Assembly: GCA_046328575.1 (NCBI GenBank)
Contig: JAXLWI010000001.1
Location: 118,977 to 182,976 of the forward strand
Source of the DNA: JAGOBP01 sp046328575
GTDB taxonomy: Bacteria; Chloroflexota; Anaerolineae; Fen-1058
Direction: 5' to 3'
Length of the DNA: 64,000 nt
The position numbers and the translations under genes were made by a program. The notes beneath the pieces are model-generated. The model ran no database searches, was not told the origin of the DNA, and saw only the letters and a program-made list of their open reading frames with translations. This document shows positions 24,700 to 33,353 of this stretch, in pieces (the first letter of the stretch is position 1; each line of letters starts with the position of its first letter).

Positions 24700-24735
24700 C
24701 ACAGCGGCGATCCTCAGTCAAGGATCGCCGCTGTG
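24700..24735 (-). terminator. Perfect 15-bp hairpin between a lipoprotein gene and the AEC transporter gene
   Basis: CACAGCGGCGATCCT (24700-24714) pairs with AGGATCGCCGCTGTG (24721-24735) around a 6-base loop. There is no long U run on either strand. It may therefore act as an mRNA-stabilising or weak terminator structure between the lipoprotein gene (stop at 24783) and the AEC start at 24675. Confidence 0.6.
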
Positions 24736-24782
24736 CTAGCCGGTGGTTTCGGGTGGAGTATAAACCCAAGCGCGTTGATCGG

Positions 24783-25385
24783 CTACTTGCAGCCGTAACG
24801 CACGGCCATATGCTCCTTGTCGCAGACAAACAGACAGGTGTTACCCGCTTTGATCTCCAGGTTGCCAGCCTCCCCAGTTTCAGCGCCGCCTAGAAAAGCG
24901 CGCCAACCATACGTCCCAGGCTGAATCAGGCGAATGCCACTGGTGCCATCGCCGTTAGCGTCCAAGGTGAGATCGGCTGGTCCCCAGAAGACGATGCGGC
25001 AGGTGACGGGGAAAGTGTTCATCACCATGACCGTTGTTACATTAGGATCGGACGGTGGCACAGTCGGCGCTTTGGTGGCGACGGGCTTAGTCGGCGCTTT
25101 AGTGGCCGCCTTCGTATTGGTCGGCTTGGGTGTCGCGGTGTTCGTCGGTTTAGGCGTTGGCGTCTTCGTCGGTACTTTAGTCGGCGTGCTCGTCGGCAGC
25201 GGTGTGGCCGTCGAAGTGGCCGTGGGCGGTATAGGCGTTGCCGTAAGCGTGGCCGTCGGTGGCACAACGGTTGGCGCTTCAGTGGGCGGCACGGCCGTCG
25301 GCGCGGGCGCGCTGCTCGGCCCATTACAGCCGATCAAAAGAGCACTTAACAAGGCGAGTACGACTAGACGCGGGCGTGGAGACAT
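24783..25385 (-). CDS. Lipoprotein with Thr/Pro stalk and a small four-cysteine C-terminal domain
   Basis: The signal peptide ends in a lipobox (LLIGC, Cys about residue 20). A Thr/Pro/Ala stalk occupies about residues 25-110, more than half of the protein. The last 80 residues form a beta-rich domain with Cys at TCRIVFWG, NTCLFVC and the final YGCK, probably two disulfides, with an ANGDGTSG turn. AGGAAAG precedes the ATG. The function is not known. This is the third TPTATP-stalk lipoprotein in 7 kb, a feature common in Chloroflexota. Confidence 0.78.
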   Translation of the reverse strand: MSPRPRLVVLALLSALLIGCNGPSSAPAPTAVPPTEAPTVVPPTATLTATPIPPTATSTATPLPTSTPTKVPTKTPTPKPTNTATPKPTNTKAATKAPTKPVATKAPTVPPSDPNVTTVMVMNTFPVTCRIVFWGPADLTLDANGDGTSGIRLIQPGTYGWRAFLGGAETGEAGNLEIKAGNTCLFVCDKEHMAVRYGCK

Positions 25386-25582
25386 GGTAGCTTCCTTTCC
25401 TCAAACGGGGATTCGATGTAAAACAACGTGACAGATGCTGCCGAGTATGACACGCGCACCTCGGCAATGCCACTATCAATAGCACTCAATTTGGGGTGAC
25501 GTTCTACCTATCAATGTCGCTCTCTGAGTAGAATTGGACTTGCGGTAAAATGGGAGGTATCTACTTTGGGAGGAGAATCAAA

Positions 25583-26722
25583 TTGTCCGAGTCAATTTCA
25601 ACCGCCGGGAAGTCTCCGTTGAGGAGCCTGCCCTTTACGCAGCAACGCAGTTTCCGCAAAACGCTTAATGAGCGGGTTAACACCTTTCTGCAAGAGCATC
25701 AATTGCCCGCCCGCGATGTGCCCGCGATGTACGTCAAAACCGTCATCGCGCTCGGGTGGTGGCTGGGCACGTATCTGCTGTTACTGCTCGGCCATTTTCC
25801 GCCGTTAGTGAACATCCTGTTGTGTATCGTGTGGGCGTTCTCCATCGCTTCGGTCGGCTTCAACGTCATGCACGATTCAAACCACGGCGGCTATTCGAAC
25901 AATCCGCGCATCAATAAGATCCTCAGCCTCAGCGCCGAGTTATTGGGCATGAGCGGCTTCCGCTGGCGTGTCAAGCACAACGTGTGGCATCACACTTACA
26001 CCAACATCGCGGGCTTCGACGACGATGTGGAAACGTACGGACTGATGCGCTTGACGCCGCATTTGCCGTGGAAGCCGCTGTATCGCGGGCAGGCGTGGTA
26101 CTTCCCGGTTGTCTACAGCCTGATTGGTTTTGACTTCATTCTGCGCGATTTCTTGATGGTGTTCTTCGGCAAGTCCGATGCTGTTCACGTTTACCCCAAG
26201 ATGGGGGTGCTCGATCAAATCATCTTTTGGGTGGGCAAACTGTTCTACTTCACGATCATGTTTGTGCTGCCGCTGATGGTCTTCCCGTGGTGGCAAGTGG
26301 TGATCGGTTTCTTCATCGTGATGTTGACGGTGGGTCTGGTGATGGGCGTGGTCTTCCAACTCGCGCACATCAGCGGCGATGCCGCTTTCCCGGAACCGGT
26401 GGGCGATCCGCTGCACATCGAGAACGAGTGGGCCGTGCACCAGGTCGAGACAACCACAGACTTTGCGCCGCACAATCGCTTGCTGGGTTGGTTCACGGGC
26501 GGCTTGAACTTTCAGATCGAACATCACCTGCTGCCACACATCTGCCACTTGAACTATCCGCGCCTCGCGCCAATCGTGGAGGCGACCTGCGAAGAGTTCG
26601 GTATCCGCTACAATTGCTACAAGACCTGGCGAGCCGCGTTCATGGGTCACTGGCGCGAATTACGCCTGCTGGGCCGCACGCCGCAACTGGCGACGGTTAA
26701 GGCCGAAGCCGTTACGCGTTAG
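25583..26722 (+). CDS. Membrane fatty acid desaturase (acyl-lipid desaturase type)
   Basis: This is a di-iron membrane desaturase that introduces a double bond into acyl chains using oxygen and an electron donor. Histidine boxes are HDSNHGG, HNVWHHTYTN and QIEHHLLPHICH; the QxxHH form of the third box is typical of front-end and acyl-lipid desaturases. Hydrophobic pairs surround them (TVIALGWWLGTYLLLLLG, LPLMVFPWWQVVIGFFIVML in parts). I take TTG at 25583 as start because AGGAG lies 7 bases upstream. The ATG at 25550 overlaps a TAAAAT (25546-25551) that looks like the promoter -10. The length from TTG is 379 residues. A terminator follows. Confidence 0.88.
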   Translation: MSESISTAGKSPLRSLPFTQQRSFRKTLNERVNTFLQEHQLPARDVPAMYVKTVIALGWWLGTYLLLLLGHFPPLVNILLCIVWAFSIASVGFNVMHDSNHGGYSNNPRINKILSLSAELLGMSGFRWRVKHNVWHHTYTNIAGFDDDVETYGLMRLTPHLPWKPLYRGQAWYFPVVYSLIGFDFILRDFLMVFFGKSDAVHVYPKMGVLDQIIFWVGKLFYFTIMFVLPLMVFPWWQVVIGFFIVMLTVGLVMGVVFQLAHISGDAAFPEPVGDPLHIENEWAVHQVETTTDFAPHNRLLGWFTGGLNFQIEHHLLPHICHLNYPRLAPIVEATCEEFGIRYNCYKTWRAAFMGHWRELRLLGRTPQLATVKAEAVTR

Positions 26723-26742
26723 GCCAGCGCGATCAACGAAAC

Positions 26743-26780
26743 GAGCCGCCGATTGATCGATCAATCGGCGGCTCACTTTT
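26743..26780 (+). terminator. Intrinsic terminator after the desaturase gene
   Basis: A perfect 32-base palindrome starts GAGCCGCCGATTGATC at 26743 and ends GGCGGCTC at 26774. It is followed by ACTTTTC, so it is a strong stem with a short U tract. Confidence 0.8.
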
Positions 26781-26804
26781 CGATTTCCCGTAGGAGACAA
26801 CCTG

Positions 26805-27212
26805 ATGTATCAATCTTTCCCTGTGCGCTTCCTCAACCCGATCGATTTGCCGCGCCCTTTCGGGTATTCGCATGTCGCCGAAGTGTGGGGTGGCAAAACC
26901 ATCTATATTTCCGGGCAAGTTGCGCTCGATCGATCCGGCACGCTGATCGGCCCCGGCGATCTACGCGCGCAGACACAGCAAGTCTTTGAGAACTTGAAGG
27001 GGGCGCTGGCCGCAGTCGGCGCGGATTTCAATGCCGTCGTCAAACTCACCTATTTTGTGTTGGACATCTCGCAGATTCAGATCGTGCGCGAAGTACGCGA
27101 TCAATTCGTGAACGTCCAGCAGCCACCTACCAGTTCCGCCGTCGAAGTGCGCCGCCTCTTCCGCGACGATGTGTTGATCGAAATCGAAGCGATTGCCGTC
27201 ATTCCGGGCTGA
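26805..27212 (+). CDS. RidA/YjgF family enamine deaminase-like protein
   Basis: RidA proteins hydrolyse reactive enamine/imine intermediates released by PLP enzymes. The protein shows YSHVAEVWGGKTIYISGQVALD, the family N-terminal motif, then QVFENLKGALAAVGADFNAVVKLTYFV. PTSSAVEVRRLFRDDVLIEIEAIAV covers the end, with the usual Arg and Glu near the active site. At 135 residues it is a single domain, expected to form a trimer. AGGAGA precedes the ATG. It follows the desaturase terminator and is closely linked to the next small gene. Confidence 0.88.
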   Translation: MYQSFPVRFLNPIDLPRPFGYSHVAEVWGGKTIYISGQVALDRSGTLIGPGDLRAQTQQVFENLKGALAAVGADFNAVVKLTYFVLDISQIQIVREVRDQFVNVQQPPTSSAVEVRRLFRDDVLIEIEAIAVIPG

Positions 27213-27213
27213 T

Positions 27214-27543
27214 ATGACCGCCAGCCAACCGTCTTTGATCGAAACGAAAAACGAAGCGTACCTCATCTACTCGGAATGGGGGCCGCCGCGCCTAATTCCA
27301 CGCGATCAACGTTTGGCTGAGCGCTTCCCTCACATTCCTGAAGACATGCGCATCGCGTGGATGAAAGAGTTCGATCGAGTCGAGGCGGCCATCTGGAAAG
27401 CGGCCGAGACCGGCGGGCCGCGCACCGGCTCGTTTGCAGTCTTCGTTCGTCAGATGAAAGCAGCGTTTCCGTTTCTGAGCGACGAAGCCCTTCGCACGGC
27501 CTGGTCACGCGCGGGTTATTACGCGTGGCACGAAGGATACTAG
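27214..27543 (+). CDS. Small hypothetical protein (109 aa)
   Basis: I do not recognise the family. The ATG at 27214 lies one base after the RidA stop, which suggests translational coupling. The protein is soluble and mixed alpha/beta by appearance: AYLIYSEWGPPRLIPRDQRL, then an amphipathic helix (WMKEFDRVEAAIWKAAE) and FVRQMKAAFPFLSDEALRTAW. There are no cysteines, no signal peptide and no metal motif. The 239-base region after it (27544-27782) holds no gene and no clear terminator. Confidence 0.65.
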   Translation: MTASQPSLIETKNEAYLIYSEWGPPRLIPRDQRLAERFPHIPEDMRIAWMKEFDRVEAAIWKAAETGGPRTGSFAVFVRQMKAAFPFLSDEALRTAWSRAGYYAWHEGY

Positions 27544-27782
27544 GTTTACTTGAAAAGAGGCTGAATCTTCGCAACAAACAGAACACGAAACCAATTGATC
27601 GCTCAACCGACTTCGTGTATTTTCGAACCAGCAATCGAGCATCACCAATCAGAAATTCCGCGCCCGTCACCTTCTACATCTATTTTGCTGTTCGTTCCCC
27701 CATCGGATTCTCGAAAAAATTGAACCCGCCATCTCGGAAACGGGTATTTACTGCGCAAATCGCCAAACAAGGAGCAGACACC

Positions 27783-28223
27783 ATGTCCGTCGATCGCTCG
27801 TTCGTTGAACTCAACCGCGCCGCCACCGGCCGGATGCGCGCCCTCGCGGCGCGGCTCACCGACGCTGATCTGCGACACCCGGTCGGCGAACACTGGACCG
27901 TGGCTATCGTCTTTGCGCATCTCGCCATGCTCGATCGACGCGCCTTATGGGTTCTCGACGCAACCGAGCGTGCCGGACAGGTGGTCAATCCCGATTACAA
28001 CATTTTCGTCAATGATGTTGTGCTCCCGCTTATGGCCGCCATCCCGCCGCGCGAAGCAGTCCGCCTCGCCATTGAAACCGCGGAAGTACTCGACAAACGC
28101 CTCGAAACTTTCCCGCCCGATTTGATTGAACTGATCCGTGCCGAGTACAAACGTTATCTCTTTCGTGCCTACCACCGCACCGAGCATCTTGATGAAGCTG
28201 AGGCAGCTCTAAAAACCATTTGA
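27783..28223 (+). CDS. DinB / maleylpyruvate isomerase-fold protein
   Basis: This 146-residue four-helix protein resembles the DinB superfamily, whose members bind a metal through three histidines and often act as thiol-dependent transferases. Visible hallmarks are HPVGEHWTVAIVFAHLAMLDRR (helix 2 with His) and the C-terminal YHRTEHLDEAEAAL with the HxxxH pattern. A GGAG precedes the ATG at good distance. The precise reaction is not predictable. It stands alone between a long gap and a terminator. Confidence 0.72.
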   Translation: MSVDRSFVELNRAATGRMRALAARLTDADLRHPVGEHWTVAIVFAHLAMLDRRALWVLDATERAGQVVNPDYNIFVNDVVLPLMAAIPPREAVRLAIETAEVLDKRLETFPPDLIELIRAEYKRYLFRAYHRTEHLDEAEAALKTI

Positions 28224-28239
28224 CGCTCTGCCGCATGAA

Positions 28240-28284
28240 ATCCGAGAAGCCAACTGAACATATCAGTCGGCTTCTCGGATTTGT
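28240..28284. terminator. Intrinsic terminator between the DinB-fold gene and the Clp-like gene
   Basis: ATCCGAGAAGCC and GGCTTCTCGGAT form a 12-bp stem extended by ACTGA/TCAGT, followed by TTGTCTGTTT. It serves the plus-strand gene and may also stop the converging minus-strand transcript. Confidence 0.75.
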
Positions 28285-28321
28285 CTGTTTGTCAGAATCA
28301 CCAACTCGTATTCCGCAATCA

Positions 28322-30502
28322 TCAATCAGAAAACTTCAATTCGTTTCCTACCACGTCGATCGTGATTTTCGTCCCCGCCGCTGGATTCTTATCCAGCAGA
28401 TAGTCCGCCAGCGGCTCGCGCACGTACTTCTGAATGATGCGGCGCAAGGGTCGTGCGCCCCACTCGGGATGGTCGTTCTTGCTCATCAGCCACACGCGCG
28501 CGGTTTCGGTGACATCGAGCGTAAGGTTGCGCTCGCCTGCTAATTTCGTTTCCTTCTTCAACAGCAAGTCCAAAATCTTGCGCACCGCTTCCGGCGAGAG
28601 CGCGTTGAACATGATGATCTCGTCGAGGCGATTGAGGAACTCCGGGCGGAAGTGCTGCTTCACGGCTTCCATCGCTAACTCGTGCGCCTGATCTTCGCTC
28701 AACGCTCGATCGACCAGAAACGTCGCGCCGAGGTTGCTGGTCAGGATGATCACGGCATCGCTGAACTTCGCTACACGCCCCTGCCCGTCGGTCAGGCGGC
28801 CTTCGTCCATCATCTGCAACAGCACATCGAGGATGCGGGGATGCGCCTTCTCGCATTCGTCAAACAGCACGATCGAGTACGGTTGCTGGCGCACGCGCTC
28901 GGTGAGTTGTCCGCCGCCTTCAAAGCCCACATAGCCCGGCGCGGAACCGATCAAGCGATTAAGTGAATCCTCTTGTTGGTACTCGGTCATGTCCAACGCG
29001 ACGAGATTATCTTCGCTGCCGAACATGAATTCAGCCAACGCCTTCGCGAGTTCCGTTTTACCTACGCCCGTTGGGCCGAGGAAGAGAAACGATCCGATCG
29101 GACGTTTGGGATCTTTCAAACCGACGCGCGCGGTCTTCACGGCGCGGCTCACGGCCAGCACCGCCTCATCCTGACCGATGATGCGGCTCTTGATAAACTC
29201 CGCCATCTGCGCGTACTTGGTGCGCTCGTCCTGACCCAACTTCGTCGCGGGGATGCCCGTCATCTGGCTCAACGCCAGCATCACATCGTCGGGATCGATC
29301 GTCGCATCGGGCTTGGCATCAGGCCGATAAGCCAGGTCGGTCTGCGTGGACATGCGTACCAGCGCGGCTGATCGATGCAGCAATTTCACGGCTGCGCCGG
29401 GCAATGCCTCAGCCGATAGATACCGCCCGGCCATCACGGCCACCGTGCTGGGTGTCCCCGCCGAGATCGACAAACTGTATTCGCGTTCGAACTGCGGCTT
29501 CAAAACCCCCAGAATTCCAGTGGTTTCTTCGGTTGTGGTATTTGGCACGCGCAAGACATACACGCCGTTCAGCGACTTCAGACTCTCGTTGTATTCGGCT
29601 TCGGTCGCCGTCGCGATCACAATCGGGTCTTTATCTAGGAACGCTTTCTGCACCACGTTCTTGATTTTGTCCGCGACAAAACGATCGAAGAAGCGCGCGA
29701 CGTTGGGCAAAAACAACGCGCCGCCGACGGCTTGCTTCACGCCCGATCGCAATGCTTCCAGCGGATTGTCCAACAGCGCGGGCTCGGCAATCTCGATCAG
29801 CGACGTGACGCCTTGCGGCCCTTTGCCTTCTGCGATGAGTAACGCCAGCGAATACGCCAGCGACTTGCGTCCGCTGCCCGCATTGCCGACGAGCAGCACA
29901 TGACGATTGCCCGCTTGCGACAGAACGCTGATCAATTCACGCAGCAACGCTTCACGATAGAACATCGGCGTCAGCTCACCCGATCGGGCGTCTGACACCC
30001 AATCGCGGGTGGTCATGCGCTTGGCGATCGATCGATCCTTCAGATATGGACTAAGCGCTTGCGGCGTGATCCCGCGCGTTTGCAGCAGACCCGCCGTGCT
30101 AATGCCCGCCGTCGCCAGCGCCGAGAGCATGTGTTCCGTGCCGATCCACACTTCGTCATTGGCCTGCGCGATCGTTAACGCATCGTCGATGGCCTTGAGT
30201 AACTCATCGGAGAGTTGAACCGACGCACCGCTATCGAGCGTAAAGATGAAATCGGCCGGGCGGCCTTCGCGCATCTTCAACTGCGTAATCGCCGCTTGAT
30301 CGACATCGGCGAGTTTGAAGCCGCGTTCTTGCGCGATCTTGTCCAGCATGCGCCGCGCCGAGGTGTCCGGCGTGCGAATCAAACCGATCAACACGATCTC
30401 CGGCATCAGCACGCGCTTGCCGACCGTCGTCATGATCTTGGCCGATTCGTTGAGAATTAGAGAAGTGTGTTTGGATAACAGATTTGGATTGAGTGTACCC
30501 AT
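28322..30502 (-). CDS. Clp/Hsp100-type AAA+ ATPase with degenerate first ATPase domain
   Basis: This is a ClpB/ClpC-like unfoldase of 726 residues. The N-domain holds two Clp_N repeats (EIVLIGLIRTPDTSARRML and WIGTEHMLSALATAGISTAGLL). The first AAA+ domain lacks a proper Walker A (GNAGSGRKS, with Arg where the catalytic Lys belongs) and a Walker B (ALFLPNVARFF without Asp-Glu). The second domain is complete: GPTGVGKTELAKALA, IVLFDECEKAHP, IILTSNLGA and FRPEFLNRLDEI with Arg finger. There is no middle coiled coil and no evident ClpP-docking IGF/VGF loop. It may be a disaggregase-like machine or adaptor using one active ring. No clear Shine-Dalgarno is present; a heptamer array precedes it. Confidence 0.88.
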   Translation of the reverse strand: MGTLNPNLLSKHTSLILNESAKIMTTVGKRVLMPEIVLIGLIRTPDTSARRMLDKIAQERGFKLADVDQAAITQLKMREGRPADFIFTLDSGASVQLSDELLKAIDDALTIAQANDEVWIGTEHMLSALATAGISTAGLLQTRGITPQALSPYLKDRSIAKRMTTRDWVSDARSGELTPMFYREALLRELISVLSQAGNRHVLLVGNAGSGRKSLAYSLALLIAEGKGPQGVTSLIEIAEPALLDNPLEALRSGVKQAVGGALFLPNVARFFDRFVADKIKNVVQKAFLDKDPIVIATATEAEYNESLKSLNGVYVLRVPNTTTEETTGILGVLKPQFEREYSLSISAGTPSTVAVMAGRYLSAEALPGAAVKLLHRSAALVRMSTQTDLAYRPDAKPDATIDPDDVMLALSQMTGIPATKLGQDERTKYAQMAEFIKSRIIGQDEAVLAVSRAVKTARVGLKDPKRPIGSFLFLGPTGVGKTELAKALAEFMFGSEDNLVALDMTEYQQEDSLNRLIGSAPGYVGFEGGGQLTERVRQQPYSIVLFDECEKAHPRILDVLLQMMDEGRLTDGQGRVAKFSDAVIILTSNLGATFLVDRALSEDQAHELAMEAVKQHFRPEFLNRLDEIIMFNALSPEAVRKILDLLLKKETKLAGERNLTLDVTETARVWLMSKNDHPEWGARPLRRIIQKYVREPLADYLLDKNPAAGTKITIDVVGNELKFSD

Positions 30503-30504
30503 GA

Positions 30505-30575
30505 TTAGATGTTAGAAGTTGGAAGTTGGATGTTGGTCGCTAGCCGCTAGCCGCGAACTACCAGCCGTCTTCAAG
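30505..30575. repeat. Two adjacent heptanucleotide arrays
   Basis: GAAGTTG GAAGTTG GATGTTG and then GCTAGCC GCTAGCC GCGAACT ACCAGCC both have a 7-base period but unrelated words. They lie in the region upstream of the Clp-like gene and before the promoter of the radical SAM gene. Confidence 0.6.
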
Positions 30576-30697
30576 AGTAACACGAAACGAACGAAGCATC
30601 AAACGCCGGATGATCCACATCATACGCGGCGGCGTAATTTAGGTATAATCTTATTCACTGGGTTAGTAGATTCACAGACGCTTACAGGAGCGGGGAC

Positions 30698-31954
30698 ATG
30701 ATTTCAACCAAACAGGCTACGTGGGCTGAAGTAGACGAGCAAGGTCGCTTGATTTTGCCGCCTGAGCTGGCCAGGCAATATGGCTTAGTCCCTGGCGCAA
30801 AAGTGCGCGTGGATAATGCCGATAACGTCGTGCGGTTGCATCGCCCCATCTCGCAGTTAACGCGCCTCTATGTGGAGCCAACCGATCACTGCAACCTCGA
30901 TTGTGTGACGTGCTATCGCAACAACTGGAGCGAGGCGCTGGGCCGCATGACGGATGCGACCTATCAACGCATTCTCGATGGAGTGCGCGATGTCGATCCT
31001 CGCCCGACGATTTTCTTTGGCGGCATCGGCGAACCGACGTTGCATACCCACCTGCCCGATTGGATCGCGCAGGCCAAAGCGCTGGGCTGCCGCGTCGAGA
31101 TGATCACCAACGGCACACTCCTGGACGAAAAGAAATCGCGCCAGTTGATCGACGCGGGACTTGATCTATTGTGGGTATCCATCGACGGCGCGACGCCCGA
31201 ACATTTTGGCGATGTGCGTCTGGGCGCGGAATTGCCCAAAATCCTCGAGAATCTCAAGGTTTTTCGGCGTCTGCGCGGCGGCGGTCACTTCCCCAAGCCG
31301 GAGATCGGTGTAGCCTTTGTGGCGATGAAGCGCAATATCAACGACTTGCCGGAAGTACTGCGCATGGCGCGTCGCCTTGGCGCGATGCACTTCAAGGTCA
31401 GCAACGTACTCGCCATCGACGACGAACTCAAAGGCGAGATGCTGTACGAGAGCGCGGCCAACGACATCAGTTTCATGACCTCGGCTTACACGCCGCGCCT
31501 ATCTTTGCCCAAGATGCCGTTCACCGACGAGACCAAAGACGCACTCGTCGAAGCGTTCCGCAGCGGTTACAACGTCAATTTCGCGGGCAGCAGCTTTGCG
31601 GGTGCCAACGATGTGTGCAACTTCATCGAAAGCGGCTCGTTAACGGTCGCGTGGAATGGCGCGGTCAGCCCATGCCTGCCGTTGATGCATACGCACACGC
31701 ACCTCATCAAAGGCCACTGGCGCATGTCGCGCGCGCATCACATCGGCAACGTGAACAAGCGTGGATTGATCGAGTTGTGGACTGATCCGGAGTACGTGCG
31801 TTATCGCAATCACGTGCAGGGCTTTGAATTTGCGCCCTGCACGTTCTGCGGCGGTTGCGAAATGCTCGACGGCAACGAGGAAGATTGCGTCGGCAACACC
31901 TTCCCAGCCTGCGGCGGCTGTCTGTGGGCACAGGGTCTAGTCCAGTGCCCATGA
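30698..31954 (+). CDS. Radical SAM/SPASM protein with AbrB-like N-terminal segment
   Basis: This enzyme would use a 4Fe-4S cluster and SAM to make a radical. The N-terminal 50 residues look like a SpoVT/AbrB fold (VDEQGRLILPPELARQYGL, VPGAKVRVD). The cluster motif CNLDCVTCYRN (CxxxCxxC) follows at about residues 66-76. Then come FFGGIGEPTLH, EMITNGTLL and LLWVSIDGA, the usual radical SAM barrel elements. The C-terminus is Cys-rich (APCTFCGGCEML, DCVGNTFPACGGCLW), a SPASM-type auxiliary cluster region. From memory, this layout matches maturases linked to tungsten aldehyde oxidoreductases, but no such enzyme is adjacent. A TATAAT at 30644-30649 could be its -10; AGGAG precedes the start. Confidence 0.82.
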   Translation: MISTKQATWAEVDEQGRLILPPELARQYGLVPGAKVRVDNADNVVRLHRPISQLTRLYVEPTDHCNLDCVTCYRNNWSEALGRMTDATYQRILDGVRDVDPRPTIFFGGIGEPTLHTHLPDWIAQAKALGCRVEMITNGTLLDEKKSRQLIDAGLDLLWVSIDGATPEHFGDVRLGAELPKILENLKVFRRLRGGGHFPKPEIGVAFVAMKRNINDLPEVLRMARRLGAMHFKVSNVLAIDDELKGEMLYESAANDISFMTSAYTPRLSLPKMPFTDETKDALVEAFRSGYNVNFAGSSFAGANDVCNFIESGSLTVAWNGAVSPCLPLMHTHTHLIKGHWRMSRAHHIGNVNKRGLIELWTDPEYVRYRNHVQGFEFAPCTFCGGCEMLDGNEEDCVGNTFPACGGCLWAQGLVQCP

Positions 31955-31968
31955 CCGACTGTACCCGG

Positions 31969-32460
31969 CTAATCCTTAGCGCGAGTCAGTTCCATCACCC
32001 AATTCTTTTCCCAGGTCAAACCCCGATCGATCGAGAACGCCTGCTCCCAACGAGCCGACGTGGCTGTGATGTGCGACCAGATGAAGCGGACTACAATCGG
32101 CTGGCCCTGAAATTCATCTGGTCCCTCGAACAGGCCAACGCCGTTTGAAAAGCCGCCGATCACGGGCGGCTGAAGTACGCCCGTCTGATTCTCAACCCAG
32201 TAAATGCTCCAGTGTTGAGTCGTTCGATTGAACAGTCGCAGCGACATACCGACAAAACCGGGCTGCCAGTTGACGGGTGTAAAGTCATCGTAGTTGCCGA
32301 TGCCGCCCGGCAGCAGCCGCATGTGCGAGGTCGCCTCGAAGGTCTCCCACTCCGTCGAGCCTTGTAAGCGCTTCATCAAACGTTGATTGTGAACGTGCCA
32401 ACAGCCGATCAGAAAATCGAAATCACGGGCCGGATCATGCTCATCGAGTGTGTTGCTCAT
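31969..32460 (-). CDS. Hypothetical protein, DUF1579-like / lipocalin-like
   Basis: The protein (163 residues) begins with a short acidic segment and ARDFDFLIGCWHVHNQRL, a pattern seen at the start of DUF1579 and related calycin-like proteins. Beta-rich stretches follow: RLLPGGIGNYDDF, MSLRLFNRTTQHWSIYWVE, QPIVVRFIWSHI and WEQAFSIDRGLTWEKNWVMEL. There is no signal peptide. The role is unknown; the family often occurs near SRPBCC and VOC genes, as here. The start has GGGAGA upstream. Confidence 0.68.
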   Translation of the reverse strand: MSNTLDEHDPARDFDFLIGCWHVHNQRLMKRLQGSTEWETFEATSHMRLLPGGIGNYDDFTPVNWQPGFVGMSLRLFNRTTQHWSIYWVENQTGVLQPPVIGGFSNGVGLFEGPDEFQGQPIVVRFIWSHITATSARWEQAFSIDRGLTWEKNWVMELTRAKD

Positions 32461-32566
32461 TAGAAGTCTCCCCTTGACGCATCATATTTGCCGTTTGAAT
32501 AGCGCCGCGCATTTCGATAGGTGTCTGCCGATATCCCCCGTGTGTTACTCAAGAATAGTTCGCAAT

Positions 32567-32776
32567 TCACCCCGCACAGCCGATCAACGTCGGTGCATCT
32601 GTTCGCGCTCGGCTTCGCCAGCCAGATGTCTTACCCAGCCATAACTTCAAACCGTCGTCCGAAGTCAGCGCGTCCCACGCGGGTTGCGGCGAGGTTGCCA
32701 ACATCCGGCGGACGCCAATTTCAAAACCGACATCTTTTGTCTGGCCGACGCTTCGGCGCAGAGCGGCTTGCTTCAT
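32567..32776 (-). pseudogene. Truncated SRPBCC/AHSA1-like protein remnant
   Basis: The reading frame gives KDVGFEIGVRRMLATSPQPAWDALTSDDGLKLWLGKTSG, here cited in parts: VGFEIGVRRMLATSPQ and AWDALTSDDGLKLWLG are the usual beginning of an AHSA1/SRPBCC domain. The frame then changes to an unrelated tail and stops after 69 residues, whereas the family has about 140-160. The 106 bases to the next gene show no continuation, so the 3' half seems deleted. It lies directly downstream of the VOC gene on the same strand and was probably co-transcribed with it. Confidence 0.6.
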
Positions 32777-32785
32777 CTCAAGCAC

Positions 32786-33172
32786 CTAATCCAATCGATG
32801 TAGATACTCATACCGATTGCCGCACGGGTCTTCAAAGTAGACCGAATAGTAACTCGCGCTGATCGGAAACAGGCGCGGTCCATCGATGATCGTACCGCCG
32901 CTATCGCGGATCACCTGCGCCATCCGATCGACCTCCTCGCGCTTCGCGGCCCAAAAGCCGATCAGGTTTTTGTTAGGCACATGCGCGGGATCTTCGGCAA
33001 TGGCAAAGTATGGCACGCCGGGCAGTTCACCTTCGGCGGCGAAAACCTTCCAGCGGGGTGTATGAAAAACGCGAGTGAAGCCCAATGCTGGCAGGAATCT
33101 TTCGTAAAACGGCAGTGCCTCTACAAAACTGCGCACGTGTAGATCGATATGGCTAAACGGATTCATCGACAT
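32786..33172 (-). CDS. VOC (glyoxalase/bleomycin resistance) family protein
   Basis: This small metal-binding protein has the vicinal oxygen chelate fold. It starts MSMNPFSHIDLHVRSFVEAL with the first metal His. It continues with FYERFLPALGFTRVFH, the helix and strand of the beta-alpha-beta unit, and ends with SASYYSVYFEDPCGNRYEYLH, where the Glu of the last strand is the usual third ligand. At 128 residues it is one VOC chain expected to dimerise. AGAGAGG precedes the chosen ATG. It is divergent from the WYL regulator gene and may be its target. Confidence 0.85.
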   Translation of the reverse strand: MSMNPFSHIDLHVRSFVEALPFYERFLPALGFTRVFHTPRWKVFAAEGELPGVPYFAIAEDPAHVPNKNLIGFWAAKREEVDRMAQVIRDSGGTIIDGPRLFPISASYYSVYFEDPCGNRYEYLHRLD

Positions 33173-33353
33173 GACACACAACCTCTCTCAGTCACAGGGT
33201 AAATTTTAAAACCAGATGGAACATCTCCCCTCATCCCGAGGAAAGTCGATCGAACGTCTGACGGGCCAGGTCTCTTCAACGTCGAACTTATGTTCCTAGT
33301 CTACAGCTCAAAAGATGGCGAAAGCCGCCCTAATTTAGAGGTATACTTGAAAT

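Noticed and set aside
24934..25431. Plus-strand Val/Gly-rich frames opposite the Thr/Pro stalks (also at 19406 and 20420)
   Set aside because: They are antisense shadows of the repetitive Thr/Pro codons. No start signals are present and the composition is purely that of the complement.
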